Shown: one piece after another, positions 21,762-34,800 of the stretch
Numbering within the stretch: the stretch's first letter is position 1
Layout: each line of letters starts with the position of its first letter
Assembly (NCBI GenBank): GCA_902728285.1
Contig: CACVBU010001044.1
Coordinates: 624,039-688,038 of the forward strand
Source: Clytia hemisphaerica
Taxonomy: Eukaryota > Cnidaria > Hydrozoa > Leptothecata > Clytiidae
DNA length: 64,000 nucleotides
Direction: 5' to 3'
Position numbers and translations under genes: made by a program
Notes under the pieces: model-generated
Database searches by the model: none
The model's input: the letters and a program-made list of their open reading frames with translations, nothing else
What the model was told of the DNA's origin: nothing

Positions 21762-23544
21762 TATTTAATTTAAAAAAGGTTTATTACTCGCATCTTTATA
21801 TTTTGACTGTGTTTTTTTTTTTTTCAGTTTCGTCATAAGTAAAATTTTCAAAATTTTCAAACTTTTTAAACACAATACAAAATTAAAAAGTTATGAAAAA
21901 CTTTTTTATATTCAAAATGCGAGCAATTACGTGATTCATCTATTTTTTTTTCGGACGTTTGTTTAGTTTTTTTGTGAAGTAGAATCTTGCTTCACCGAAA
22001 AGCCGATATTTTTCTCTCATGTCGTTTGTATCCTAATCGCAAAATCTGTCTTCTTTGAAGAGGGGCGAAATTTGGACATCTGTTTGATGAGAGGAAGACA
22101 GTTGAAATATTGGATGCACGATCCGTCATTGAAGTATTTTTTCTTCGGGAGTTTCTACCCTTAACCGTTTGTTTCCTTTGACCAAAGAAATTGAATGAAA
22201 AGAGAGAAAGCAGACAGCCCAACATCATGAAGCATTAATGCCAAAACATTACCCACCTTGTTGGCAAACTCTCAACAAATCTTTAAGACAACCGATTCCC
22301 TTCCCTCCATTTGCATTAAGCCCCTAACGATTTTCTTATTAGAAAACAATTTACAAGAACATTTAAGGCTGAAATTTGTCAAAAATAATTACCATAAGAA
22401 ACTCCAAAAAGCTTGAAACATCGAGACCATCAAACTTGTACCCAGGCCCTTAGCTGGCCTTCTTGATGATTCTGGTAGCGCTCACGGAAGATCGATTGAT
22501 CACGTTTATCAGTAAAATCAAAAAGTGGTACACGTGGTGCTGGGTACGGGATTGCGAGACATTCAACCAAAGGACATCGCGAAATAGCTTTATTTAGGTA
22601 TAGAGCGTGCACCCTTCATAACAACGTCCCCTTATAGAACAATCTGACATTTTATATTTTTAGATTCTCATGTGAGTCATTTTGGTCAACAATAAGGCTT
22701 CTGCTTCTCTGAGAAGTCATCACATATGGCAATCAGAATGTCATTTATAAGAGGTCGGTTTGCAAATTACACAAGTAAGCGAAATTTGATAACTTATAGT
22801 AGAGCTTCTACTTGACTGGTGTAGTCACCGAGGGATAATTCTCTACTTAATAAAATTCGTCTCTGTTTACTTAAAAACACTGATGGAATTCCCTCTCTCT
22901 TTTTTATGTACCTTGTCTATCTTTGAAGGCGTGTTCTTAATATTAGATCCTTTCAACATATGTTCGACTTTGAAATTTGCCAATTGAATGGAAACTGACG
23001 GTGGACTGTCGATTTGTTTTGAAGAAAATGAAAAGGAGGAGAGAGAAAAGAAGAGGGACCTCTTTAAACTCATTACTTAATATCAGATTCACACTTAAGA
23101 ATGAACAATAGCCTTTTGTTTCGTTTCTATTGTTCTTCTTTAACAAACGATTGGCGAAAGAAATTTGGAGACAAAAAGGTCTTGGAAGATGTTGATCGGA
23201 ATACAGTCTTACAAATGACATTCAAACGTTGAAACATAATCAACTTTTCTTGGTTTTTTGAATTTTTAGAGTTGAAAACTGTAAAAATTGTGGATTTTAG
23301 AAGAGCGAAGATTATTAAACAAACTGAGTATAATATTTTTTTTGATCCGAAGGTAATCCTCTCCAGATTTTGTGAAAAAATCGACCAACCGCAAGTTTCA
23401 ACTGAAGAAGTCACAAATCCTAATCAGATTAACTTCGCTTTGTCAGCACAAAATAGAGCAACGCGGCTCTTCAGGAGTTGAATTTTAATTTGGATTTATC
23501 TTTTGATCGAACAGTTCTGTGGAAAAAGTTCATTTTACGGAAAG
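21762..23544. other. Intergenic region with no supported gene
   Basis: Several ORFs of 60-95 codons on both strands overlap one another and show no domain. A minus-strand 22430-22612 ORF has a less biased composition (ends EGQLRAWVQV) but no splice context I trust. The last few hundred bases should hold the promoter of the gene starting at 23545; no core element stands out. Confidence 0.4.
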
Positions 23545-26500
23545 ATGAAGCTGAAGCTACTTGTTGTCTTTTTTTGGATGCTGAAAATTTCAAACTGCAA
23601 AGAATTAAAAGAAAGTAAGATATTCTTCTCTTTGTGCTACTTATGAAAATTTGATTTGTTAAAAAATTATCCAAAAATAGATCTTTTGTAAAACATAAGT
23701 GTCACATAGTCAATATTTGAAAGACTTCGATATTGATTTCAAGGTCAAGTTATTTTCCTGTAGTGACCAAAAGGGTCTCTAATCTAAGAGCGAGAAGACG
23801 CCGATCCTAGACTATCATCCATGCAAACTTTCGGGATATCTTTCAGTATCTGATGTTTTAATTCATTTTGACTGAAAAATGTCGTTATAAAATCCGCCTT
23901 CTAGAGTAAAAACCGACAATACGGTTAGTACCAAAGGAGGGAGTCGAGAAGAAAAAACTTCGGGGAAGAATACAGGAAGAAATTCTTTCAGAAGCTTTCC
24001 CCCATCTGTTATGATGATGAGTTTTTCTCTTTATGAAAAATTGGGGAAAGATTTTATCAGGGGAGTTTGGTGATGACAAAAATTCAATAATAAAATACTA
24101 ACTTTAAATGAATTTTCTCCAGATGGCCTCGTCCGCCTGTTGTTTTCATTTTTATGTTATTTCGAATGTCAAATTACATTTTTTAAATCTGTGTTCTTAA
24201 AAAATATCGAACATCTCTTTTTTTCGCTTGTCCTCATAGGCTGCAGGCATCCCCTCTGATATGTTTTGATATAGAGGATGCTAATCGTGTACGTGTATAA
24301 AACTTCTGTCAAATTTTCAATTTTCTTAAAAAGGTTCAACTAACCGCTAATTTCTGAAACTCAAAAACACAAAACGGGGGTAACTCTCGGACGGGAGTTT
24401 TATACACGATGTGAATCCCTTATATCAAAACAGATCAAAGGGGATTTGTTTAGGCTCTTTCAGCCCTCCTTGATGCTGAAAATGGTAAAACTCTTCAACC
24501 GTATACTTTTATAACGAAACATTGAAAGGTTGAGTATCGAACTGAAAAGAAGAACTTAAAAATGATAAAGGACAGGACCTCAGGATTCAAAAGCTCATAA
24601 GCCAAAGAAGCCACTGACCCCTTCCAAAATCGAAATATTCAATGAAGTATAGTGGAAGTACTAAAATCACAATTCTCGCCCGAACCTTTTAACCCGACAC
24701 ATATTATCCTTTATAGAAAGATAAAGCAGGGGTTACATCAATTTTGATTCATCTTACTTTAGAAAACCCACTGCACAATGCGACACACTACTGGAACATG
24801 AACAAATATAACAAATGGGAGGCCAAAGACTCCATCACCCAACTTCACCTCAAGTTCAAGAATCGTGGCGTGAGCGTGGAGAAACAGAAACAGCTTGGAA
24901 ACGTTCTGCAGTTAGGTGAGGGATATGCAATATTTGATGGGTGACTCCTTAAAGCTATTTAAAATTTAGCTCCCAACATCTAAAAATCTAAAATTCCTGT
25001 GTTTAGATATTGTTCTATACTGTATATATAAAGAACATTTGCTTAAGATCACATACTTTAACATCAGGTCTCGAACAATATTATGACTTATTTTTTAAAG
25101 TGTTCTTCAAAGTCAATATTTGAATGAAATTTAAAACACCATACATTTTACAAGAACTTGAGAAAAACATAAACCTCTCAAAAATATTGAATTTAATCTC
25201 GACAGATGGCCGTTAAAGAGAACATCGTGTGAATTAAATAAACGCCGGGGTTTCTTCATATTTTATAACCATTGACTATAACATGTCTACTTCTGCGCAT
25301 GTGCGCGACATAATGACGTAAGCATTTACCAATATTCCAAAAAGCTTTCTGACGTCACACATCAGAGATTTCTTTAGGTTGAGAAGCCTTTCAGACGCGC
25401 AAACGGCTGAAGGTTTGCGGAAGTGTGAACCAGTCTTGAATCACGTCTGTTCTCAAAAGAGGCGGGTCTAGCCATTGAGAGATTCTTTAACTATATAGAA
25501 AAGACAGAAAAGTAGGTTTTATGGGAGATAAAGAATTGAAAACATATATTTCTTGAACAATTTCGGTTCAAACTTTGCCAAAAATCACATTAAACTTAAC
25601 TTATACGACAATTTTATCATTTAGATGGACGAATAAGCTGGTTGGAGATTCCGCACCTCCAAGACAAATGCTTAACTTCGGTATCGTGCACTCGGGGCAT
25701 GACTTTTAGTTTTTGGATGAAATATAAGAGTGGTGATTACATAATGTCTGCCGGAAAGATTGCCGGTAAGTAAACTTCATAAAATGACTGTCAAAAACTC
25801 TCCAATTGATCGCCTCGGTGAATATAAAGTTGAAAGTTCAACTTAAATTCAAAACCAGGAACTGTTGAACAACCCGATGCTTATTTAAATCTAATGAAAG
25901 AATTGTTTTTTCCAAAACACGCTTTTATCACACAGTCTAATGAGTCAATGAGATAGGGGTCTGCAAAAGAGTTTTCCTTGTGGCAAACCTTTGATGACAG
26001 AATTGTTTTACATTTTCTCTCCATTTTCAGTCAGTGAAGAATTCATGAGTGGATTCCGGTTGCAGAGAGATCCGTTGACCAATTTCTTCATTTTGGAGAT
26101 CATCAGTGAGGAGTCACAGAGAATATGGAAGATCTACTTGAAGGAATTGCCCAAATCATGGTTCCATTTCCTTTTCACGTGGCAAAGCAACGAGGGCGCT
26201 AGATTGTATATCGACGGAGATTTGAAGCTAACGAGAAGGCTTTCTGAGCCTGCTCCAAACAATAATGTGGAGCTGTCAAACTCTTTGGGTGAGAGAGACG
26301 CACATAAAGTAACTTTTGGGCAGATTGGTTCATTACGTGAAATGGATGATCGAGGCGAATTTGAAATCTCTCACATAGCAATATGGAAGAAAGTTTTAAC
26401 AGATGAAGATATCATAAAAGTTTACAAAAATACGGTGGCAACGGATGATGACGTCACCTTTTGTTGCAATGGAAAGAAAAACGCCCTTGGTACATTGAAA

Positions 26501-28426
26501 TTGCTTTTTATTTTGAATCTCAAACCACTCAACACTCTACTGATATTCACAATTATTTCATTCAAAAGTGCACATTTTGGGGTATACCAATTTTAATAAA
26601 CTATTCCTTGTTCTGATGTTGTCATCAGTCGTTTAAACTAATATTTATCATATTTTTCAGGCGGAGCATGCGCAAAATGGGACAGCTATTCTTGCATTTG
26701 CACAGAACTGAAGAAAGAAGATATTTGTCGGAAACCCATCCTTACACCAGCAAAGTTCACAGAAACCAAAAAAGGTAATGTTTGCAAGAAAAGTTCATTT
26801 ACTATTGTTAATTACTTGCAGAAGTCAAAGTCAGCTATCGGTCAGCTCACCCCTTATACGAGAAAACAAATCTATAATCGGCAATCAACCTGATAACTTT
26901 TTCTTTCATTTGAAAATACAGAATGCGTCGACTTAAACCCACACTGCGATAAACTAGTTAACAATCAAGTGAGAGGATATTGTGAAAGTTTTGTTGATTC
27001 AGCGATGACTGACTGTAAATATTCCTGCAGGTGTAAACCAGGTAAGAAATTAGCAAAACGTTTTTTACTTTGCCAGGTTTCTAGACTAAGAACAAATTGC
27101 AACTTTTTTCTAAATCAAGGACCGGAGTTTTTTAGTAGCATTTAGGTCTATTCGGTCAATTTAGACAGTAAAATAAAAAACATGTGATCTTCCCTTCCTC
27201 AATTTTAATTTGTTGAAATGTTTAGTAGTACAACCGCGAAATCTTTAATTTGAGAAAATTAAGCCGCGCTTTGAAAATTCCTGATAAATAAATGTTCTTT
27301 CATGAAGAACGGGCCGATTAGAAAGAAAGTTTTGTTACGAATTCATTCTGGTGTGTTTCGAATCGGATGAAGTTTCAAGGAATGTCTGAAAGTTTCAGAC
27401 TTCTTTTTCGATTTCAAAGAATTCTTGTACCATAGCAGCCTGGATATCCTTTTTATTTCTGACGTTTCTATTTTACTAGCAGCTTCCTAAAGTGATTTGC
27501 ATTCCATTATCATTCAAATTTTGTGCAAAAATTTGTCGACCAAGGGCTTATAAACATCTAGGTAGACTAAGCTATAATTAGCAGAAACAAATTGATAGCT
27601 TGAATATCCAGGCTACAGCAAAGCATGTAACTGAAAATCAACCTTTTTAAAACTAATACCAAATAGTGGTATTTCATTGGCGTCAAGATCACCAAATCAT
27701 CTCTTCTCATTCTTTCAGTGACGCAGATGATGATGAGTCGTCAACCAAAACAACATTTCACCCAAGAAGCTCTCATCTTTGCATTGTTGGGGTGTATCGG
27801 GGGCCTTATTCTTTTGTTCGGCATCATGTTTTACTTTTGGAAAGTCTATAGAACGTGAGTATTTTTGTTACATTTTTCTTTCTCAATTCGAAACTAAACG
27901 GAATCTTTAAAGGGAGGAAAATTTCACGAAGCTTCTTCGTCTTCTTTCCAGCCAATGTTACCCGAGTGAGACGAAAGGTGAAAGATTCTTGTCTTAAGGA
28001 AACGAAAGTTTTCTGTAAAAAAAGGAGGAAAGAAGACGGAGAAAATTTGTCTAAAATGTAAGTCAATCCATTTCTTGATTTTTAAGGCCGGTTCATTTAA
28101 AAGTTTTGTGTGAAAATCCTTGCACGAATACCAAATATTTTATGCAAAAGATTTTGCAAGACAGAAACAAACCAGAAAAAACCATCTGTAAAACATTTTT
28201 TTTTCTTTTTTTCAGGCGTTACCATGGAGCTTTTGTTCCGCCCTCCAGCAAATCGAACAGTTTGATAGACGTCCCTCCAGAGTACGATGATATGAAGTGG
28301 CCCTCAAAATATGTCGATTCACACGCCTTCTTTATCAAAGATGTCCCGCCCAAGAAAAGGGCGCTTCCTCTTATCCCCGCCAATAAAAGCTCTAACTACA
28401 GGTATCAACCTCCAGAATTCGATTAA
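23545..28426 (+). CDS. Type I membrane protein: LamG-like, Cys-rich, ShKT, TM, PPxY tail
   Basis: Eight exons: 23545-23614, 24763-24915, 25625-25765, 26031-26489, 26661-26774, 26922-27041, 27719-27854, 28216-28426; 467 residues. Residues 1-18 are a signal peptide (MKLKLLVVFFWMLKISNC). About 24-272 form a concanavalin/LamG-like fold: MTFSFWMKY, WFHFLFTWQ, ARLYIDGDLK and ISHIAIWKKVLTDEDI are its usual strands. A short Cys-rich piece follows (CAKWDSYSCICTEL), then a six-cysteine ShKT domain at 313-352 ending CKYSCRC. One membrane span (IFALLGCIGGLILLFGIMFY) leads to a 75-residue tail with VPPEYDD (PPxY, WW-binding type) and PPKKRALPLIP. All extracellular introns are phase 1, as in exon-shuffled proteins. 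The end of exon 4 uses a weaker donor (GTACAT) chosen by phase. No named orthologue recognised; a cell-surface adhesion or receptor role is inference. Confidence 0.85.
24248..24442. repeat. ~195-bp imperfect inverted repeat in intron 1
   Basis: CATCCCCTCTGATATGTTTTGATATA at the left is mirrored by TATATCAAAACAGATCAAAGGGG at the right, and CGTGTATAAAACTTC by GGGAGTTTTATACACG inside. Looks like a small foldback MITE in intron 1 of the LamG/ShKT gene. Confidence 0.6.
27437..27613. repeat. Short-TIR insertion in intron 6
   Basis: AGCCTGGATATCC and its near mirror GAATATCCAGGCT lie about 150 bases apart in the intron between the ShKT exon and the transmembrane exon. Probably a small MITE; target duplication not clear. 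Confidence 0.4.
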
Positions 28427-30761
28427 AATGGTGAAGTGTCGAGTTGTCCAGGAAAAATGAAAAGATTCTTCGTGGAAAACAAGGCTTCTTTCTAAGCTTT
28501 GTTTTGAATAGAGTGGAGTAATTCTATATTTCTTAACCGTCGCATGTACTCTAAGGTCCCAAAACGTCTCCCCCTACTTGTCAATTTTCAAAAAAATTTC
28601 AGATCCCCCTTCCGTTCTTATTAGGACCCTCCCGTTTATTTTAAATATTTTCATATCTATCAAAACCTGAATTGCTCTAAAATAGCCTGGTGTAAGATAA
28701 CTGTTCAGATAAGGTCTTTGTTAATCGTTGAAAAATTTTAAGATTTTGACAATATATTGCTTATTCTTTCCTCAAAAAACCTTTTTCCTTTGAGAGTGAA
28801 ATAACTACCCTGAGCTCATGACGAAATTTCCTGACATTGAGCTTCGAAAAATTTATATTTCTAATTTGAGATTTTTGTTTAACAGACTGTATGTAAATGT
28901 AATTTTATTTTTTGACTTTGTAAATGAGATGTAAATAGGTATTTGACTTCCTTTTTTCTTGTACAGTAAGAATTTGTTTTCGAATCAAAGATTTGGTGCA
29001 ATATTTCGCACTTCTATGGTAACAACTGTTTCATTTCATCGATATAGCAGTTCACTAAAACCCAATGTCCAATAAAACGTTGACGAGATAATATTTTTCC
29101 CAATACTTACCTTTTTTATAACAACATACCCCTGCCTTAGTGACGTGCAGTTTTAAAATCCAATCCAATCCAATCTTGCCCAGTTTCACTCATTATCCCA
29201 CCCGAGCTTAGAATTATAGGCAAAGAGCCTAATTAGAAGAAATTAGTAGGTTTGCTACATGCTCATTTAAAATCGCTGAAAAAAATTGGAATCCATAAAT
29301 TCTTTTCCATTGTTGATGCATTTGTAAAACTTATAATCTCAATTCACAAAATAGTGCTCAACAATAAAAATTGATTACTGCAGTGACGTAGAAAAAAACA
29401 TTTACTAAAACACGAATCCTATGAAATAGGGTAATTCTTGGCAATTTCATTTTTCACCGGGTTATCCACCGGGTGGATCTGACCAGGTCCAGGTATTACC
29501 GATACACGGTATAAATACTAAAATAAAATCAGTTTGGAAGGTTGAGAATGTTAGAAGTAAATACATAATGAACTTTGTCCTAAAATTTAATCTGAAATGT
29601 AAAACCACGATGAATTCTTCGAACCTCATTGTAAATTTGATTTACAAAACAATAGAATCCCATTAAAAGCAAGGCATTTTTAATTTCAATTGGCAATTAC
29701 CTACCTCCTTTGGATGGAAAGATTTCTCACTGAGACAGGGTCGTAGTCTATTATATTTGATTGGACCTTCAATTCACGCAATCGCGCAAAATTGTTGAAG
29801 TATAACATACCTTTAACATTTCACGTGAACAACTTCCAACCCTAAAATCCAAACAAAGAAAATTTTGGAAGAAAGCACACTATTTAAACTGATGCTATTC
29901 ATTGTTTAAAACCCTTCTTTAAAACATTTTTGCCAACGGATTGACTATATATCTATGGATTGACCCTCGATAATTCCAATAAAACATTTTTCTTTAAACT
30001 TTAAATTCCAAAAAATCAGATTCTATGAAACTTTCAAAAGTTTAAAAAATACGAAATCTCCAAACAATTGCTTGAATAATTTTTTTTCAAACTTGCATTT
30101 TTTCGGCATTGTTTGTTATGATTGTTCGCCGGGAAAACAAAAACAAAAATTTGGTTTTAATTATTTTTAATTTAGTCGTTGATTTTATACATATGGTGTG
30201 TTAATTGATTTTCCTATTTGTGAAATTTTTACGTGAACAGGGGGTTTCGTATTAAAGATAATATATATTTAAATTTATTATTTCTGAAATTATTGTTTTG
30301 AGTCATTGGCTATTTCAACACAACTTGCTGGTTTTAATTAAAGCATTCATAAATTTACGAAAAGCAAAGCCTCGAACTAAACTCAAAATCATCATTGTTT
30401 AAGATTTTGAACCGATTTTTCGACCCCCGTCTCAAAAAAACATTAAACGAATGTTCGATTTAACTGTTTATGAAAATTCGAAAATTGTTGACCCTGTCAA
30501 TCAGTTGGCGCTCATTTTGGGGATAGATTTGGTTATTGAGTATAACTCATAGAAAATCGATCAGATGAAATTTGATACGCATGAGAAGTCATTTCTCCGG
30601 ACCAATGAACTGCATCCTAAATCAGCCAATCAGAATGCAGTATTTGTTAAAAAATCAAATTGCCATTGATTTTAGCAGGTAATAAGTATTTTGGAACAAT
30701 CTGAGAAAATCAAATCATTCGAAAATTAGCTTCATTACATCTAGGACTGTGGTGAGCTAAG
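28427..30761. other. Intergenic region between ShKT gene and minicollagen
   Basis: The first ~650 bases are probably 3' UTR; AATAAA at 29071-29076 is a candidate polyadenylation signal. The rest is AT-rich with no exon that I can support. The last ~150 bases must include the minicollagen promoter; a CCAATCAG word at about 30637 is the only familiar promoter motif. Confidence 0.4.
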
Positions 30762-30998
30762 GTAAGCACAAAAAGTTTTTATTTTTTCAGAAAATGGAGA
30801 TGAACTGGAATCAAATTTTGAATAAACAAATATCTATCTCTAGTTTCTCGAATGTTTGAAATAATAGTTCGAAATATTCAAATTGGTGTCAGGAGATTTT
30901 TACGCTCTTAATTTGAGGTTTAAATTTCGTCTCAAGAAAAGTTTTTTTTTCTTTCAGAAAATACAATTGAATTAATGAAATTTCTTTTTTCTTTTCAG
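30762..30998 (+). other. Probable 5' UTR intron of minicollagen
   Basis: GAGCTAAG followed by GTAAGC at 30762 makes a good donor, and TTTTTTCTTTTCAG ending at 30998 a good acceptor, 12 bases before the ATG at 31011. This would place most of the promoter and a short non-coding first exon upstream. The same acceptor would also suit trans-splicing of a leader, which some cnidarians use; transcripts would decide. Confidence 0.5.
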
Positions 30999-31010
30999 AA
31001 AAAAATAAAA

Positions 31011-31718
31011 ATGGCAGCTCGATTCATTCTTAGCTGTCTCCTTGTTGGAGTAGCTATGGCTAACGCCAAAACTTTACACGGTAAGAAGGTTTTAATCTAT
31101 TTTGTTCTTTTTGATCATTTTCATTATCCTTTGTTCTTCAATGAATTTACATTGACTTTTTTTAACTATTCAACTTAAGGGCGGTTGTGTTTAATCGAAT
31201 TAACTCGCACATTATTTTCGTAAAATTTCAAATTCGCGAAAATTTGAATAAACACAAACTTATATCGAAAGTTTTTATTTATTTAATCTAAATGAAATTT
31301 CTGACATTTACTTATGAATCTTTTTTCATTTTTTACAGAAATGTTGAAACGTGATGCCAACCCATGTTCCGCACCATGCCCAGCTGCATGTGCCCCAGCA
31401 TGTGCTCCAGTTTGTTGTGCTCCACCACCACCACCTCCACCACCACCCCCACCACCACCTCCACCACCACCACCACCCCCACCACCACCACCAGCACCAA
31501 TTCCAGGAAACCCAGGACCCCCAGGACGTCCAGGACCACCAGGAGCCCCAGGACCAGCTGGACCACCCGGACTTCCAGGACCACCAGGAGTCCCAGGACC
31601 ACCAGGACCAGGAGGATTACCAGGACAACCCGCCCCACCACCACCACCATGTCCATCAGTCTGTGTTACTCAATGTGTACCAACTTGCCCACAATACTGT
31701 TGCCCAGCCAGAAAGTAA
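31011..31718 (+). CDS. Minicollagen (nematocyst capsule protein)
   Basis: Two coding exons, 31011-31080 and 31339-31718, joined by a phase-1 intron; 149 residues. Signal peptide MAARFILSCLLVGVAMANA, then a short propeptide ending LKR, the dibasic cleavage site typical of minicollagens. The N-terminal knot reads CSAPCPAACAPACAPVCC. It is followed by 24 consecutive prolines, then APIP and 14 Gly-X-Y triplets starting GNPGPPGRPGPP, a second short polyproline and the C-terminal knot CPSVCVTQCVPTCPQYCC. Known role: trimeric collagen that is disulfide-crosslinked through these knots into the wall of the stinging capsule, made in developing cnidocytes. Size, knot pattern and layout are those of the canonical (group 1) type. 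Start codon chosen at MAAR; the in-frame upstream ATG at 30975 lies in the intron. Confidence 0.97.
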
Positions 31719-31839
31719 ATCATTGGAGGATTTTAGAGACTATTCTAATTTTATTTCAAGTTTTGAATGGTTGACAACTTGGATTGCAGTTTTTGGTGTG
31801 ATGTGCCAACTCTGTGATTTCGACACCAATCACATCACA

Positions 31840-31845
31840 AATAAA
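31840..31845 (+). terminator. Polyadenylation signal of minicollagen
   Basis: AATAAA (as AATAAATAAAT) 122 bases after the stop codon, the first such signal downstream. Confidence 0.6.
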
Positions 31846-31849
31846 TAAA

Positions 31850-34800
31850 TATTTTGATAAGAGTAATTTATTTTCGAATTATTTTTGTTAAAAACTATGA
31901 AATTATAACTATAGAAATTATATTGTATTTTTTACATTGAAAATATTGAAATTCTACAAAATGATGCAAATGAAACAAAATTCATTTTCCATTCCATTTT
32001 TTCAAATTTAAAAGTTTTGGACTCTTTTTGCAAAAAAATGCATTTTCATTGTTCCGGAGTAGTTGACAAGAGAAAATTCTCCGCAATTTTTGACTCAATT
32101 AGAAAAGTAATTTTTAGAATTTCGATTATCTGATGAACTCAGATTTCAAACAAAATCTTTCGGTATTTCTTTTCAAGTTGCAGGAAAGGCTTTGTATGAT
32201 CGATCTAGCAGCGTGTTGTATCATTCTTCGTGCTTCTCGTTTCAAAATTTTGAAAACCAGTCTCTCAATTTTCTCTGGCATAATTTGAGCTTTTTGGGCC
32301 TTAAACTTTATTTTTGCATTTCGTGAACATAAAAGAGCGTAAAACTGCACTTAACTCCCAATTATATGAAGAAGTCCCAATGTCAGGACTCCATTCGATC
32401 CATTTCGATCGTCATGAAAATTTTCTATAGTCCAAAAATGACCTCATTGTGTTTTGAGAGCACTTGCGTAGTCTAGCATCAGATGACGTCATCTTAAAGG
32501 GGGGCAAATCATAAAAAACAGTTATTTCTTGAGAAGGGCAGAATAATGAAGGGTTTTTCACGAATGGTGAGCTTGTTGTTAATGTCAATATTGTGTTTTG
32601 ATTTGCGCTGTTGATTTTTATCGTTTATGTTCCAACTATAATATCTCGCTTTCATCAACAGATGAAAGAATTCTAAGTCGAGTTTGCTTTTACTTGAAAG
32701 TTTTAAATGTTCTTTTGGCTGTATAGACGAAATGGAAATAGTATGGGATATTAGTTTTGAGATTTGTGAGGAGAGTTTATTGATGCGGGGTATCGTTTTT
32801 TCGGTGATTTTTACATCGAATCCTCCAACACGAATATATGTTTTTTGGTTGAATCGAATTAAAATGAATATATATTTCTAAAAAATCATTTTTGAAGGGA
32901 AGGAAATCCTGCGGCAATTTTGTTGGAAGGTTCGGTATAAAAGATTGAAACCTTCTTGTTTGTCAAACAGTTTAATCAACAAATTGTTTGAAGTTTCATC
33001 ACTATTGTATCCGATATTGTTTATTTGAGTTATGCGCAAGGAATTTTTTTCAAATGAAGAATCAGATTTAAATAGCAAGAACATTGAAAAGAATTTGAAG
33101 AGTCCTTGGTACCCCGGTTGTAGTTAGGAAAAGTTTTCCAGTGGGGTAGGGGCTGGGTCTGAGTAGCCTGATTCGTAGATATTCTTTCGTTAAAGGCTGG
33201 GGTTCGATGAAAATCTCTTCCTGAAAGATTTCTCACCGGGAGGATTTGTTAATTTAATTTATTTCGATTATATTTCACTGCAACTTTTCTCTTAACAACT
33301 GTCACTTCTTGAACAGCGCAGGACCATTGCAATACTAGTGCCATGACCTTTCACAAGGTTTTGTAAACACTGAAACATAAACAGTGTACCAAATTATGTT
33401 TTTGTATCGAAAAAAAGTCCACAAAAAGTTCACACAGATCATATTATAAAAATAAACTCTCAAGGACCTCAAGACCTTCTCATATACCATCCATAACGAA
33501 CTCTTACATTGATCTGACTATGGGACAAAGGAGGACCAGCCCCCAGTCTTTAAAAAGCCTTATCGAATTATGTGAGATCTGAATTTTATCACTTTTTGAT
33601 ACAACTCTGTATCAGTGAGATTTGGTGTCGACATACAATATCACGTTTGGCGATTTCTTTCATACTTAGATTGCTATTGGTTGGTTCGTTATTCAAAACT
33701 CTACTATTTCAAAAGTTCCCCGGATCTTATATTCCATTCAGACTAACTTTTGTTACTGATTGTCATTGTAATGACTTCAAATCATAACGTCGATTTTTGT
33801 AATGATTTTGAAAAGGGTATGTATGTGTGCTTCTCCTTATGCCTAGCAAATGAAAACGTTTAGATGGTGTTTAATTTTGTTGTAAGCTTCTTAGGGAGAG
33901 GGTTTGACATTTGGTGAGAGTTAGATATATGTTTGGGAAGAAGGGAGAAACATTATTTTGGTTGTTTATCGATGATGAAGAGAGAAAATGATTCAAATTT
34001 TACTCTGACGATGAATGAAAGAAAGCTTTGTCATGAAGAGAAATATCTCGTTTGAAAACAGTTCAGTGTTCTTTGTAAACAATCCCAGTGACTCGAAACA
34101 TTCAAACACAGTTTCAACAATACGACGCTTAAAGGCGATTCGAGAATATGTATTATTATGCTGAGTCAGCACTTTTACAAGGATTTCATCAAAAAGATTA
34201 TTCAAGAGAAGCTAAAAAGATTTTTCGGTCAGTTAGTCCAAAACATGACAAACCCACTTTATTTTGATTTCCATAAATTTAGTTTCAACCCAGAAATGAC
34301 TACCCCGGGAAAACCAATTAGAACCCACAGTTCTCACTGGAAAATTTGACCATAGTATAAGAAAGCCGCGGCTGGAATGATAACATCTGAATTTCTGTTG
34401 TTCTATCTCTGTCGTATTTGATGGCTATTTGTTGATCAAGAAATCAGTAATGTAGCATCTTTAATGGTAAATTTTATTGGTTTGTCACTTCTCAGTGCGT
34501 TTTAGACATTAATGATATGCCCTATGCATTATAAAATCATTGTAAAGGAAAGATCAACAATAAGAAATTTAAACAAGCACAAAATGGCTAGGCTGAAAGA
34601 ACTCAAAAATTAATAAAGTGCCTCGAATGCCTTCACAATATTTCAGTGAAATTATTTTAGAAATCAATGAAGAAGTACATCAAGATAATACTGTGAAAAT
34701 TTCAAGCCAGCACCCTTCAAAATTTATCATTCAAACTGACAGAAAAGTTGTCATCTTGAATATAGTTCTTATAATCTCAATTATTTTGGTGAAAACTATT

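Noticed and set aside
22430..22612. 60-codon minus ORF ending EGQLRAWVQV
   Set aside because: Looks less biased than its neighbours but has no recognised homology or splice partner.
31333..31848. Overlapping ORFs of 107, 165 and 136 codons on both strands across the minicollagen
   Set aside because: CCA/CCX and GGA-CCA repeats stay open in other frames (poly-His, poly-Thr, Val/Leu runs). They are by-products of the polyproline and collagen repeat, not genes.
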